DNA of 64,000 nt from Trema orientale (taxonomy: Eukaryota > Streptophyta > Magnoliopsida > Rosales > Cannabaceae): positions 572,162 through 636,161 of the forward strand of contig JXTC01000055.1 in the NCBI GenBank assembly GCA_002914845.1. The letters are read 5' to 3'. The stretch's first letter is position 1. Each line of letters starts with the position of its first letter. Under the pieces are notes generated by a model. The model had not been told where the DNA came from, did no database searches, and saw nothing but the letters and a program-made list of their open reading frames with translations. Positions 45,884-58,290 of this stretch are shown here, piece after piece. The translations under genes were made by a program, and so were the position numbers.

Positions 45884-48160
45884 AAGTCCCCGACCAGTGA
45901 CAAAAAGAAAATTCACAAATGAAAATTTATTTTAGAAAATTATAGAAAAATTTCAATTTTTTAGAAAAACGATAACTAATTTCAAAAACGACAACCTCTG
46001 TAAACGTTTGTAAAAATAATCCAAATTATAAATTCCATAATTTTGTGATCACCATTAGACATAGATAAAGTATAATAGGTAATACAGGCTAAATTCATAG
46101 TATGAGCCTTAAAGTGTTATTACAAATCTAAAATATGAGTTACTAAGTGGTTACCAACTACTAAACTAGCAACAATCTTCCTCTCCTAGTCACTTCGCTT
46201 TGGAGTTGCCTAAGTTATACTGCACACTACCTGAGAGGGGAAAAGATAAAGAGGTGAGCATTCACATGCTCAGTAGGAATTTAATTACCTTTTTAGAATG
46301 AATGTCACTTTTCAAACATACATGGTTAGTACCTTTTCAATTCCATTTACAAATTAAGTTTATGATATAATTGAGATCAAGAATAATCATGTATTCGAAA
46401 CTAAATCCAAAGTCACAATGTTGTACTTATCATAAATCAACCAAGTATATGAATGGGCTCTCATCCTTCCATCACGGCTCTGTAATACCTTTTTAGTAGA
46501 GATACCCAACATCTTGACACTACCCAGAGGTGTGTCAGCTAATCCTGCACATGAGCCTAGGTCTCTCACCTAGCGCTGCAGCAACTCGTCAACGATCTAA
46601 ATACCATAATACAAAATGGAACTCAAGTATTTGATCCTATGGTAAGTACAACATGTCATAGAGTATGTAATAACCATGCATCAATTATATCAAGAAAATC
46701 ATGCTTTAAAACTCATTTGGTATTATTTTGGGATTTACTAAAATTTGGGCAGTATAATAGCTGTATTTTCCCAAAACCAAAATTTTAAACCTGCATAAAA
46801 ACCATACAATTTAATCCCAGAATAATCCAATATATCTCAACAGTTCACAAGTTCACCAAATATCCAACCAAATTAATTGAATCCATGAAAATAGACAATT
46901 TTATGAAATAGGTCAAAATGCATATTTTTAAAACAAAATCGGTATAAAACTTGATAATGGAACCCCTACCTCGCCTAGATAGTTAGGCTAAGCTATCGAC
47001 ATCCGTAGAATATCCCGTTATTCACCCGGTCATTCGAGAGGTCATTTTGGAATCCCATATGCTCACTTTGAGGGGTGACTTTCCTAATGAAGTCTCAAAT
47101 TGAGAAACGGACATCACTAATGAATTTCTAGCACTCAAAAATACTAGGTTATACATATAACTCGATTAATTTAGGCCCTGAGCCGAAACCTGACCCGTGG
47201 CACACAAAAAAATGCGAAATCCCAAGCCTTGTGTCTCGGATTTCACGCCACTTCGAAACCTATTGATGCTATATATCAAAACTTGTCTCTTGACCTTACT
47301 TAGTCCAATTTCGGAGTCCAATTTCAATTTCGAGGCCCCAAGCTTAAATTTGGGTTTAAATAGAAACTAATTCCAAAGTTGCAAAAAATGTCACTTTATG
47401 AAAATATTTGCATAAATACCACAAATTTCAGATCTGATTTACTCTCAATATGGTCATCCATTCCACACAAAATCACTACTCATTCTTCTATCTTAGATCA
47501 CATAATCACCCCTTAAAGTCTCACGAACAATGGGTGAACTCCACAAAAATAATTATACAATTTTGAAGTGCTCAGCGGAGCTAGCTCACTAGACCCGAGT
47601 GGTGGTGAGGGGTTGGGAACGGTCGGGAAAGACGTGGGTTTGCGAGAGGAGATGATCCTCAGCCTTAAATGATGGCCGGAGCGCCAAAAATAGCCGCGAC
47701 TCGACCCGCACTTCTTCCTTGTGGCAATCTGCACGATAGGCAGCAAAGGGGACTGGTGCTGCTTCTTTTAGTTAGGGGGAGTCGGCTTCGGTCGGAATTT
47801 GGGCGGGGGTCAACACTGGCAGCCAGCTTTGTTGCTACGCAAGGGAGAAGGACGAGGAAGAGGGAGATAAGAGAGAGAGAGAGAGAGAGAGAATTAGGGA
47901 TTTGTGACATGTAGCATAAATAGGCTAGGCAAAATGACTTTTTAAAGTTATATTATTGGCCAAGTTTCAAATTTCTTTCTCATTTAAGTCATTTAAGTTC
48001 CGAATTTGACCCCAACTTCGAAAATTTCTCTCACTTTGGTCCTTATAAGAAATTAATTTAAATTTTAACCATTTTTATTTTAATTCCCAATTTCATGAAA
48101 TGACCAGGTACCTTTAGTAAAATTCAAGGTTTTTATAACAACACTAACGCTCCTGGACGT
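45884..48160. mobile_element. LTR-retrotransposon-like fossil stretch
   Basis: The stretch begins with TG in 'tgtcacgactcaagtcccc', a start reminiscent of chromovirus-type gypsy LTRs. It includes 'aggggaaaagataaagaggt', then 'gagcattcacatgctcagt', a phrase common in such LTRs, and a GC-richer block (47560-47900) with a GA microsatellite (about 47870-47893). No polymerase domain is visible. It is interpreted as an old, broken LTR-derived sequence. Family, limits and orientation are uncertain. Confidence 0.35.
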
Positions 48161-48530
48161 AGGATTTTGAGTTTGTTTTTTGTTTTTTGTTTTTTTGTTT
48201 TTTTTACTAGCTTTTAAAGAATTTTTTAATGTATATTTGCTTTCCTTGTCACAATTGACCATTTTTCTTAACTTTCGTTTTTTTCTCCTTTTTCTACTCA
48301 TAGTTGAGCCATAAAGATTGGCTTTTTCAGAAAAATTTTCAATTTATTTCAATTTTTTAATCTGTATTATACAATGCTCATTATTATTATTATTATTTTA
48401 AATTTGGAAATTCTCATTCCTACGTATAATATTGTGTGCTGCAAAGCCTTTCTCTTTTGCTATTTTGTTAGTGTAACACTGTGCAATTATATAGTGGTAA
48501 AGTCACAAAGTCGCGGAATCATAGCGCGAC
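48161..48530. other. Intergenic spacer
   Basis: AT/T-rich, with T-runs at 48172-48205 and a TTA run near 48385. Nothing else is recognised. Confidence 0.4.
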
Positions 48531-48820
48531 TAGAGCTGTAAATATGGGCCGCCCGATCCGGCCCGTTCGGGTCAATATATAAATTCAGGTTGGGCTGGCT
48601 GGGCCGTGAATAGTAGCAATCTGGGTCGGAAGTGTAAAAAAGAGGCTCGGCTCGGTACTATTTCGTAAAAATATCATTTTTTAATATTAATTACAAAAAT
48701 GACAAACACTTTTTTTTAAAAAAAATTTGACTACCGGGCTAGCTCGGCTGGCTCACTACCTAAGGCCGAGCCGGGCCGGACCGTGAATAGTGCTTGGCCG
48801 GGCCTATATTTGCAGCTCTA
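48531..48820. mobile_element. 290-bp hAT MITE, same family as 13787-16189
   Basis: The ends are TAGAGCTGTAAATATGGGCC and (reverse complement) TAGAGCTGCAAATATAGGCC, nearly the termini of the 2.4-kb element. The flanks, tagcgcgac on the left and tagcagcgac on the right (counting the TA tip), look like a duplication differing by a one-base indel. GC-rich 'ggctcggctc / gagccgggcc' subterminal blocks are present. It is non-coding. Confidence 0.75.
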
Positions 48821-49284
48821 GCAGCGACTACACTCTACTCTAGTTTTCATAGTAATTTATTTTCTTTTACTGGAACCCGGATTTTTAAAAGAAAAAAAAT
48901 TGCGAGGAAAAAATTAAGGAAAAATAAAGAAGAAAATATTTCCCTAAAATTGTATAGAATTTTATTTTGAATCTCTCTTCAAGTTAATTTGCCAATATTT
49001 CATATACTAAAAGATGACATCAAATCTAGCTGTCACATTTTTTATAAACAATTTTGTCACATTTTCTGAAAACGATTTTCTATCGATTTTTGTCTGAATT
49101 CAAATAAAAAAAAATGAAATTTTTTGAATTTTTTTTCCCTTTTTCTCTAAAAATCTAAGTTCCAGTTAAGACTTTAATGTCAAATCTATTGAACTTGATT
49201 GACATCTAACCGACAACATATTTTGATAAATCCACAATACTTGCATTGCATATAGGATCTAGCACTTCTATTTATGGTGCTAGA
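48821..49284. other. Intergenic spacer
   Basis: AT-rich; nothing recognised. Confidence 0.4.
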
Positions 49285-49700
49285 TAATAAGACCATTTCT
49301 AATACATTCGTGCTAAAAAGAGTGTGTTAATTCTAAATTTATAGCATGACATGTTAAATTTATCATATATTTTTTAGATTTTGCTCCAATGCTAAAAATT
49401 ATGCTATTTTGTATTTAAACAATAATTTTATTTAGAAAACGCTTTTTTTGTATTATGAACTCCTATTGTTTAACCATCCAATTACTACGCATTAAAAATT
49501 TCATTCCACATGCCAAGTGTGAATAATTTTTCACGTTTTTCACTCACTTATTATTTTTTTTTAATCTTTATTTTAGAAAATATGTGAGTAGCAAAGTAGT
49601 GAACAGAAGTTCTAAATTAAAAAAATTTAGTTTAGATAAAATTATAAATAGTACTTATTGAAAAAAATTAAGAAAAATATAAATGTACCAAACTTGGCCC
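49285..49700 (+). repeat. Fragment related to the element at 57238
   Basis: Starting at 'taagaccatttctaata', the order of phrases ('gtgctaaa', 'gcatgacatgttaaattta', 'atgctattttgtatttaaac', 'gtattatgaactcctattgtt') parallels 57235-57470. No matching right end was found, so it is taken as a truncated or diverged copy. Confidence 0.55.
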
Positions 49701-51008
49701 TATAATAAATTTATATAGATTTTAATTTTAATAATGAAAATATTATAAATTTTAACACATGTATTTTAACCAATTTACATTCATGAGATTCATCATTAGT
49801 GTTTGAACATATTAAAAGATTAGGTCTTTTGCGATTGATGAAAATTGAGACAACCTATAATTGAAGTCCCCGATTTTTTTTTGTTTTGTTTTGTTTTGTT
49901 GTGATAGATAGTACCCGAATAAATCATTGTCCCAATGGAACAAAAATTTTGAGGTGCCAAGTCTCATCCACATCGGTTTTGGTTGCTTTGCACCAATGTC
50001 TGGGAGGCTCTGTTTTTTTCTCGTTCCAGGCGTGCACGACCTGTATTTCATTCAATACACGAGAAATCGGTTCCAATATGAATGGAAGGCTTTGTCATCC
50101 TTGTCAAAGCTATTTCCCGCACGCAATATCTTCCGAGTCCCAGAGACTTGAGAACCCTTTTTTTTTAAAAAAAAAAAATAGTTTCTTCTCATTTTGATGA
50201 TCAAATTTTTTTAAGTTTTTTTTTTTAAAAAAAAATGTTCGCATATTATTGATTTTTCCAAGCGTAATCTCAATGCAGCAATAAGGAAAGTAACAAAAAC
50301 GACAACATTATTTTGGGATCGGACGAGTGAAAAATATCTTCTTTCATTATTCGAAAGCTTATAATATCCTTTCTTCCTTTTTTTGATGCTGAATGGGCAG
50401 ATAAATATCTTATCAATGGGAGTAAATTGCCGACATTCGATCACCCATTGGCATAACCAGTCGGGGAGAAAAAAGTTTATGAAAGCGACTTTTTCATAGT
50501 ATAGTATGATTACTAATCTACTCTATTGATCCTTGTCACCCAAAATTAAAGAAATGAGTAACTCACTAATTTTGTATTGAATTTAATGGAAATGCAACAA
50601 GTATATTTGTTTCTCAGGTGTGTAATGGGCTCATTCTCCCCAACATTGACCCAAAAATATTCAATTCCAAGAATATACAACTTCTTAAGGTGTTTCAATG
50701 TCTGAAATTAGAGATGTAAATTGCAACAAGATTTAAACAATATATATTTCTATTTTTTTTATAGCAACAGGAACATGAAACACCCAATTGCAACATTATA
50801 TGTAAAACCTTGACTTCTTGAATTCACGATGGCGTTTAAGCAAAGAAATCGCAAAGTTTAAGGGACCATTTCCTTTTTTTTTCCTTTGAGAGAAATTATA
50901 AACGAACCAGAGGGAAACCACGTCAGATTTTTCACTTACAAAGTGGGTCCCCCCAACCTGTAGTAGATCCTACAACAGCCATTTGCACGTTGCACCTCCT
51001 TTGGCCTT
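49701..51008. other. Intergenic region, including the thaumatin-like gene's upstream sequence
   Basis: No gene is recognised. Two 'ttttttttaaaaaaaa' palindromic homopolymer blocks occur at about 50158-50178 and 50218-50236. Confidence 0.4.
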
Positions 51009-51016
51009 TATAAATA
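51009..51016 (+). promoter_or_regulatory. TATA box of the thaumatin-like gene
   Basis: TATAAATA in 'ggcctttataaatact', about 180 bp before the start codon at 51197. A CT-rich leader (51050-51180) follows, common in plant secretory-protein genes. Confidence 0.55.
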
Positions 51017-51196
51017 CTACTTTAGTTTCCCCTCCGGCTTTACGAATCCCATCCCTCTCTCTTAATCTCTCAACTAGGAGGAGAAGAATTGGAGCCCTTC
51101 CACCATCTACCCACCGCCATTTTCCATTCTTTCCCTCTTCTCCCTCTTCTCCTCCTCTTTCCTTCTTTCTTATTCTTTGGTTTCGCCCTAATATCA

Positions 51197-53413
51197 ATGG
51201 CTCAAACCACAACATTATTCGTTAATGTATTATTCTTAACACTAGCTCATCTATTCATATCAGGTAACACACTACACTAGTAACAAAATATTAGAAACCA
51301 TATTGTAATGTTAACAGTGGCTTTAAATATGGATTTAATTTTTATTTTTTATAACAAACAGTTCTATTAATTTAATGACCGTTACAGGAGTGCTCTCAAC
51401 AAGTTTTACCATATTGAACAACTGCGACTACACGGTATGGCCAGGCATTTTGTCGAACGCGGGAGTTTCGCCGCTCCAAACCACCGGCTTCGTCCTCCAG
51501 AAGGGCGAGTCCAAGACCCTCACCGCCCCAACCTCCTGGGGAGGCCGCTTCTGGGGTAGGACCCACTGCAGCCAGGACTCCACCGGCAAATTCTCCTGCG
51601 TCACAGGGGATTGTGGCTCCGGAAAGGTGGAATGCGCCGGGAGTGGGGCCACCCCACCCGCCACGCTGGCGGAGATCACCCTCGACGGCCACGGTGGACT
51701 CGACTTCTACGACGTCAGCCTGGTCGACGGGTACAACATCCCCATGCTGTTCGCTCCCCAGGGTGGCACGGGGCAGAACTGTACGAACACCGGGTGCATG
51801 GCGGACCTCAACGGCGCGTGCCCTTCAGAGCTCAAGGTCACGAGCGCGGAATACGGCGGCGGAGTCGCGTGCAAAAGCGCGTGCGAGGCTTTCCAGCAGC
51901 CGCAGTACTGTTGCAGCGGCGCGTATGGGAACCCGGACACTTGCAAGCCGTCTTCGTACTCGCAGATATTCAAGAACGCGTGCCCACGCGCCTACAGCTA
52001 TGCTTACGATGATAAGTCCAGCACCTTCACATGTTCGTCAGTGAATAGTTACACCATCACCTTCTGCCCGTCCCCTAACACCAGGTAAATTTACACAAAA
52101 GCCCTTCATGTGATCCAACTTTATTTATTATGATTTTAAAAACAACATTAAGGCTAATTCCATAAGAGGTAAAAACCTGCCAATATGAACGTTACGGCCT
52201 AACTTTTCGTGATTTCGTGGTCATGGTTTGTCTTTTGTTTCCTCGAAACCTAACCTTTTTTCACTTTGGGAGAATCGAAACTGAGAAAAGAAATAGCTGA
52301 GATTATTTTCCCTCAGTCGGTTAAAGCATTTTAATATAGAAGGGCCTTTTTGGTAAATATATCATCTCTAATGGCCTTTTAGAATCCACGGCCATTCTAG
52401 TAATTATGATTCGCCGACATATCCTCCCATTATTTTCGCACTAAAAAAAAATATGCACAGATCCGATAGAAATCAAGTTGTAACTCATAAATTTTTAGGT
52501 GTTGAAATTCAACATATTCTCCTAGCATTGTTGGAATTCTCGATTGTCAAATGTGATATAATATGAATTAATACAACTAGTATATAAGCCAACGAAATTT
52601 GGTCATAACTCACAACTCATTAAGATGGGCTTCTCCATTAATTAACAACAATTAATCATAAAGTGGTAAGCCACGTAAGTCAAGGAAAATACTTATTTAA
52701 CTCCCGAAAAGAAAGAAACAGTGAACTAATAAGAAAATAGGACAGGTAATGTAGTCTTTCAGGATGAGTCCTCAATTGAAAAAATAAAATATTATAGGTG
52801 CCCCGTTTTTCATGCTTGTTTTTTTCAGAGTTGTCAACTGTGGTCTCGGATGCAGGAAGCTGCATCTGACACAAAAATGCAAAAATCCCAAACAGAACCC
52901 AAATCCCCGTACCATTTTAATTCTCTACTTCTTGGTTACTGGTCTGGATACATGAGCACAAACTCCAACCCCAGCTACTATGTCAGCCTTAAGTAACGGT
53001 CGGGAAGTTAAACGTTCACCCAGTCAGATAACAACACGTGGACAGTGCTACGAGTATTATTGGTTCTCTTTGTCGGTTTTTATTATTTCGTTATTATAAT
53101 ATTGTCACAAACGGTAACTTATCATTTTTCTTAACGGTAATTTTTTTTGCCCTTTTTCCTAACGGTAACTTTACTAAACGTTGGTCGTGTGCTTTGCAGC
53201 CAAAAAGCGTCACAGCCACAGGACGAACAATATCCACAGACCACGAACTCACACGTCAACAGCACGATGGTGTACGAAGGTGCTCTCGACGATATCAGCG
53301 GATCACCGGCCACGTGTCCCCACGTGTTGGGCTGTCACGGCCTAACCGGTTTGATCAGCGTCACCTTAGCTATTTGGCAGTTGTGGCAGCTCCTCTTCTC
53401 ACTTGTTTGTTAA
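51197..53413 (+). CDS. Thaumatin-like (PR-5) protein with hydrophobic C-terminal tail (325 aa)
   Basis: A secreted thaumatin-family protein; members bind or hydrolyse beta-glucans and some are antifungal. Exons: 51197-51263, 51388-52084, 53200-53413, GT-AG and in phase: 978 nt, 325 aa. Residues 1-23 form a signal peptide (MAQTTTLFVNVLFLTLAHLF). The thaumatin domain follows with all 16 cysteines and the REDDD acidic-cleft pattern: R in FWGRTHC, E in LAEITL, and the three D in GLDFYDVSLVDGYN. The third exon adds SQKASQPQ, a linker, STMVYEGALDD, CPHVLG and a hydrophobic end (LISVTLAIWQLWQLLFSLVC). This tail is typical of long TLPs, where it may be a GPI-anchor signal. The second exon is strongly GC-rich. 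The start was chosen because it begins the signal peptide; the frame is open further upstream but lacks a signal-like N-terminus. Confidence 0.95.
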
Positions 53414-56143
53414 CTTAGTTTCAATACTAGTTGGTGTGGTAGGCAGTAGGCCAGCCCATATAGCTCCCAAGTCCGGCCCCATCTAACTCTAGGCCCAATT
53501 TGAAGGCTTATCAGTCATTTTACACGTGTGGACCCCGCAGTTCTTTTGTTCTGTTTCCTAACCGGGGCCATGTGTGTGGGCACCACAGGGCCCACGTGGT
53601 TGGGCTACTTGACGTGGATTCTAGTCATGATTGAAAAAGCTCACCGGTCAATTAATGGCTACCATACCGCACTCGGGAGTCCCTTTCGTTTGTTTCTGAA
53701 GAATCCGATTAAATCCAATTAACAAGTGGTACGGAGACCGATAGGCCGAAACGGAAGTGGTGGTGCTGGAAATCGCTTGGAGATGAGCTGTTCGGTTTAA
53801 AATTAGGAGTTCTTTTTCTTTTTTTTTTTTAAGGAACAAAATATAGTCATATTTTTCTCTTTATTTATTAGTAATGGGAGAGTTGGGATTCATTTGTTTT
53901 GTTTATATAGTAAGAAATTAAGAATGTATCATTGTGATATGTAACTACCAAAATTTGGTGATAAAAAATTAAATCAAAGTATTTATCATTATTTATCCAA
54001 CTTGTCTTTTGTGTTTGAGGTCATGTTAAACTTATCATAACGCATATATGCATGTATAATAACTTGAGTCTCGCAAAACTTGTATAATATAAAAGAAGCT
54101 TACTTAAATCAAGATTTTAATAAAAGAGGACGATAATAGTGATTAGTGAATACTCGTGGAGTGGATAATATAATTAAAAGGCAAGAGTGGTGGAGACGTG
54201 GAAGCTGATGCTTGAGATGACTGATTAACTACCAATAAGGCAATTATAGAACGCAGAAGCGCTCTCTCTCTCTCTCAGTGCTTTTTGTTATTTTCAAACA
54301 TCGTAGTTTCGTTGTTTGTGGCGTTGATGGAGCACTGACCACTGAGTTGGTGTCCTTTTGTTGTTGTTCAAAGAATACTCCGAGTTTTCGAAGTACTTAA
54401 TTAAATTAATGGCTCTTTTTGTGAATCCTTCTTATAGTTAATACTTATGTTTGATCATCACACATTTTTGTCCAGTGACTCCGTGAGTAAATAATTAAGC
54501 AAATATAGAATCCATATACATGCATACTGTCAGTGAAAAGTGAACCCTTTTGGAATTTACGACGCCTATATACTTTGTATATGTAATTGTAAACATATAC
54601 ATAATACACACACATGATTAAATTAATTATGCCTATACATGATACATCACGAGATCGTGAAATTGGCCTACCAAAGATTACCATCTTAGTCTCCATATAT
54701 GTATGGAAGGGACAGTTGTCATGTGGTTGACAATATTGAGAAGATTCGAAACTAATATAAGTATGTGTTGTGGGTGTGGGGTTGGTCCAGCTCTATTTAC
54801 TTTGGAAATTGGCATGGGCGTTGGGTATTAATTTGAACACATTTGTCATGCCATAGCAAATGCACACCATTTCCATTGTGGGCTTTTTATTCTAGCTGAA
54901 ATAAGCACAAGACTTTTCAATTTCCATTAGGTTCATATTTAAAAGATGTACACTTTTACCATCCCTATAGAGGCTAGGTTAATCGTGGAAATGCAGATTT
55001 GGCATTTAGTGGGCTCAACTTCTCCCTTTTCAATCTTATTATTTTTTAAAAAAATGATTATATGGTCTAATCTAATTATTTTCTTTCATATCCTTTTTGC
55101 TCCATATAGCCGTATATTCCATATTTATCTTTTCTTTTTTTTTTGAAAACCATCATATCTTTTATATTATGTAAAATTGTCTTTGAGGAGAGACAAGGTC
55201 CTGTTTCACTCTCTCTGGCTCAAATTTTTACTGTTCTTTTAAACAAAGACCGGATGAAAAAAAAAAAAAAAAAACTCACGCTTTTTGTGTTCTCTTCTCT
55301 CTGCATAACAACTGGAAAACAAAATGTACGTATGTTTAAAAATGTGACAATAATGCATACATCATCGCCGCAAAAAATATGCTCAACGGGACTTTATATT
55401 GGAATCAGATTCCCATTTTTTGATGAACACTATTTTATANAACTAGTAAAAAAAATTTAATAATCCCAAATTACTTTCAACTATCTTATTCGTTGGAAAA
55501 AAAAAACAACAACAAAAGATATACAAATTTTAATCTGTTTCACGCATATTTTTGTTTAAAAAACAAATTTTCTTTCAATGTAGTTACTTTATTCATTTTT
55601 TGTTATTTAAAAAAATAACTTATTCATAATATGAAAATTATGCTACCTTGAATTTTACCTTTTGTACAGTAAAAAAGAAATTTTATGAAATATTAAAGAT
55701 ACAATAGTACATATAATTTTAAATTAAAGATAATTAAAAAATTAAATTTTAAATTAAATTTTCAAAAAGAAAATAAATAAAAAAGAATTAAAAATTAATA
55801 TATTGAATGAGATGACTTGTTATTGTAGGTTTATTTCCAAATTGGTCAAATTTACCTATCTATGGAGCAAAAACAAAAATACCCATTGAAACATCACCCA
55901 TTTATGTTTATATGTAATATATTTATACATATATTATATACAGTCATAATAGCTGGTGAATGTGAAACATGAAAAATATGGTATAATTTTCGTGGTGACC
56001 GGGTTTTGTGTATTCACGAATGCTTCTAATTGATAGCTCAGTGTTGGCACTAAATAGGCGAGCAAGCGTGCGTGAAATGTAAAGATTCGATTTTCGTTAT
56101 GTATAGGGTTGCGTCATGCGCAAGAATGAGATGTTAACATCAA

Positions 56144-56179
<36 letters not shown>

Positions 56180-57037
56180 CCAAATTCATGATAATATATT
56201 CCTCTCTCTCTTTCGTCATATACATATATATACATAAATCAACACAAGCCACGCCTCAAGAAAAATATGCTGCCGTTCATAAATTATCGATATCCCCTTG
56301 AGAATTTTGATTAATATTTCAATTATTTCTGGCTCCAGATGATCAGATGGAGACGGTGGTGGTAGATATCTAATCTCTATACGTTGTCATATAATATCTA
56401 TATATATATATATACAGCTTGAAATTGAAAAAGTAGTTTGTTTACGATTTTGTTTTTGGTTCATTTTGGTCGGCATACACATGTTTGAAAAGAACAGAAT
56501 GGTTCGCCGCGTAAGCATTTCCAATTAATGAAATTAATGCATAAGACTTTTGAATTGACATCAGTCATTTCTCGATGACATGTATGAATCATATATGGGT
56601 TCAACTTTCATTTGCAGCAGCTTCAAGTGAGAATGTGATAAACGGACCTAACAGTGTTCGATGACCTACGTATAATATATAATGCTAAATCAAATGACCA
56701 GTTTTGAATATATCGTATGTTAAGACTTGGATTCTATCTTAAAACCTTAACTAAGTGAGAAGAGCAGTCTTAGTACTTGTTATACTCTTTCACATTTTTA
56801 GCAAATGTAGGACTTTTCCGTACACCTCAATAATTCCTTTTGAACGAAGCAACACAACCCCTTAACCGATGATGAGGTTAAACTTGATGGGAAGGACGAT
56901 TGTTTTACAGGTTTATTTTGTCGAAACGTAGATATGTTTTACAGGTTTATGTTACTCTTCTCAATTGGTTAAAAAATGTAACCGCCAATCCTAACATTAG
57001 CGCGTATATATTCTTGCCTAATATTATTACTGAAAAC
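53414..57037. other. Long intergenic region without recognised genes
   Basis: Contains the 3' flank of the thaumatin-like gene (up to about 53900), an ambiguous base N at 55440, a (TA)n run at about 56145-56176 and a second TA run near 56400-56413. Only short AT-driven frames are open. Confidence 0.45.
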
Positions 57038-57052
57038 TGTTGAACAGTACTT

Positions 57053-57093
57053 TTGTTTTTTTTTTTTTTTTTTTTTTTTTTTTTGGGAGGGAT
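57053..57093 (-). mobile_element. Tiny poly(A) insertion (minus) between 15-bp direct repeats
   Basis: The 15-mer tgttgaacagtactt lies at 57038-57052 and 57094-57108, perfectly repeated. Between them is 'ttg', a ~29-base T run and 'gggagggat'. On the minus strand this is 'atccctccc' followed by a poly(A) tail. It is the longest of the tiny insertions in this window. Confidence 0.65.
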
Positions 57094-57237
57094 TGTTGAA
57101 CAGTACTTGTTGCATCAAAATTAGCTAACAGAACTTGTCGCTAATATGCATTCGGAAAAAAAAAAATAAAGAAAATTTTCACCAATAAATTTAGTTGCTT
57201 TATATTTTATATGTCGTTTTTCTTTATATGGATGTAA

Positions 57238-58001
57238 GACCATCTCTAATGCATTATGCTAAAAAATTGTGTGTCAATGTTAAATTTAGCATGACATGTC
57301 AAATTTAATATGCACTTCTCGAGTGTGTATATACTAAAAAAAATGCTATTTTATATTTTAAACATTAACTTCATCTATAAAATATATTTTTTTGTATTAT
57401 ATACTCTTATTATTTTATCATTTAGTTATTAATCATAAAACTTAACTTTATCTACCAATTTAGAAGTACTCATATTCTATATAAATAAATACATTAGTCA
57501 ATGCAAAAAAAAAAAAAATCTATAAATAGAAAAAATATTCTCCTATTAATCAAAATTGATTGCAATTTAGTAAAGATAAACTTGTAAATAAAATTTAATG
57601 AAAAAAATAAATATATATATTGAATTTTGATAATATTGTGAAATACATGAATATTTTATATATATAATAGTAGCAATGTTGTAAATAACAACACATGCTA
57701 AAATTTAGCATACGCTATACTTTTTGCTATATTTTGCACAATAAATAGTATAGGATAACACTTGAGGTATCAACTTTTGTACTAAATTTTTAATACCAAC
57801 ACATGTGGCATGTGATTTGTTATCACTCAATTGGTGATAATCTTTAATATATTTGTGGTAAGTTTTCACGCACCAATTAGATAGTGATAACTTACATGCC
57901 ACATGTGTTGGTACAAATTTAATACAAAAGTTGGGATATGTAATGTTATCCAATAGTATATGCTAAAAATTATGCCAAATATAGCACACCATTAGAGAGT
58001 C
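57238..58001. mobile_element. ~760-bp inverted-repeat element (outer)
   Basis: The left end (gaccatctctaatgcattat) resembles the reverse complement of the right end (gactctctaatggtgtgcta). Both are followed by 'tgctaaaa/ggcataattttta'-like AT-rich sequence. 'accatctctaatg' ends are frequent on PIF/Harbinger-like plant MITEs, but no 3-bp duplication was confirmed. A related fragment is at 49285. It contains the younger MITE 57753-57951. Confidence 0.5.
57753..57951. mobile_element. 199-bp MITE with exact 9-bp target duplication, nested
   Basis: aatagtata is repeated at 57744-57752 and 57952-57960. The ends ggataaca...tgttatcc open inverted repeats of about 70 bp (sharing 'caacttttgtactaaattt' and 'accaacacatgtggcatgt' with minor changes), leaving a loop of about 60 bp. 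A 9-bp duplication and long arms suggest a Mutator-like MITE. Confidence 0.9.
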
Positions 58002-58290
58002 ACTTTTCACCAAAATGCTAAAATTTAGCATTAGTATGACATTTAGCATATCTCTAAAACTGTAGCCTTCAAAAGTTTTATTCGAAAGGAAATTGGACAG
58101 ATCTTGAAAATTTTAGCTCAACTTTTTAAGATGATTTTTCTTGGACTAGTCATTAAAGCTATACCCTAATTTCGTGGTCTCTTAATACCGATAATCATAA
58201 ATTCCTGAACTTTTAGGTCCACCTCACAAAATATGACCTTCGTCATTTTGGTGGAAATCACTCTTACCCAGATCCAAGTTTCCAAATGGG

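Noticed and set aside
47665-47910. Minus-strand 81-codon frame with a signal-peptide-like start
   Set aside because: The N-terminus is the translated GA/CT microsatellite (SLSLSLS); the frame lies in an LTR-like fossil and shows no domain.
51396-52044. Several open frames on both strands overlapping the thaumatin-like exon
   Set aside because: They arise from the high GC content of the real exon; only the thaumatin frame has a domain, a signal peptide and phased splice sites.
57480-57535. Poly(A) at about 57507 with partly repeated flanks
   Set aside because: The flanking repeat (ctatataaata versus ctataaata) needs a 2-bp gap in AT-rich sequence; too weak to count.
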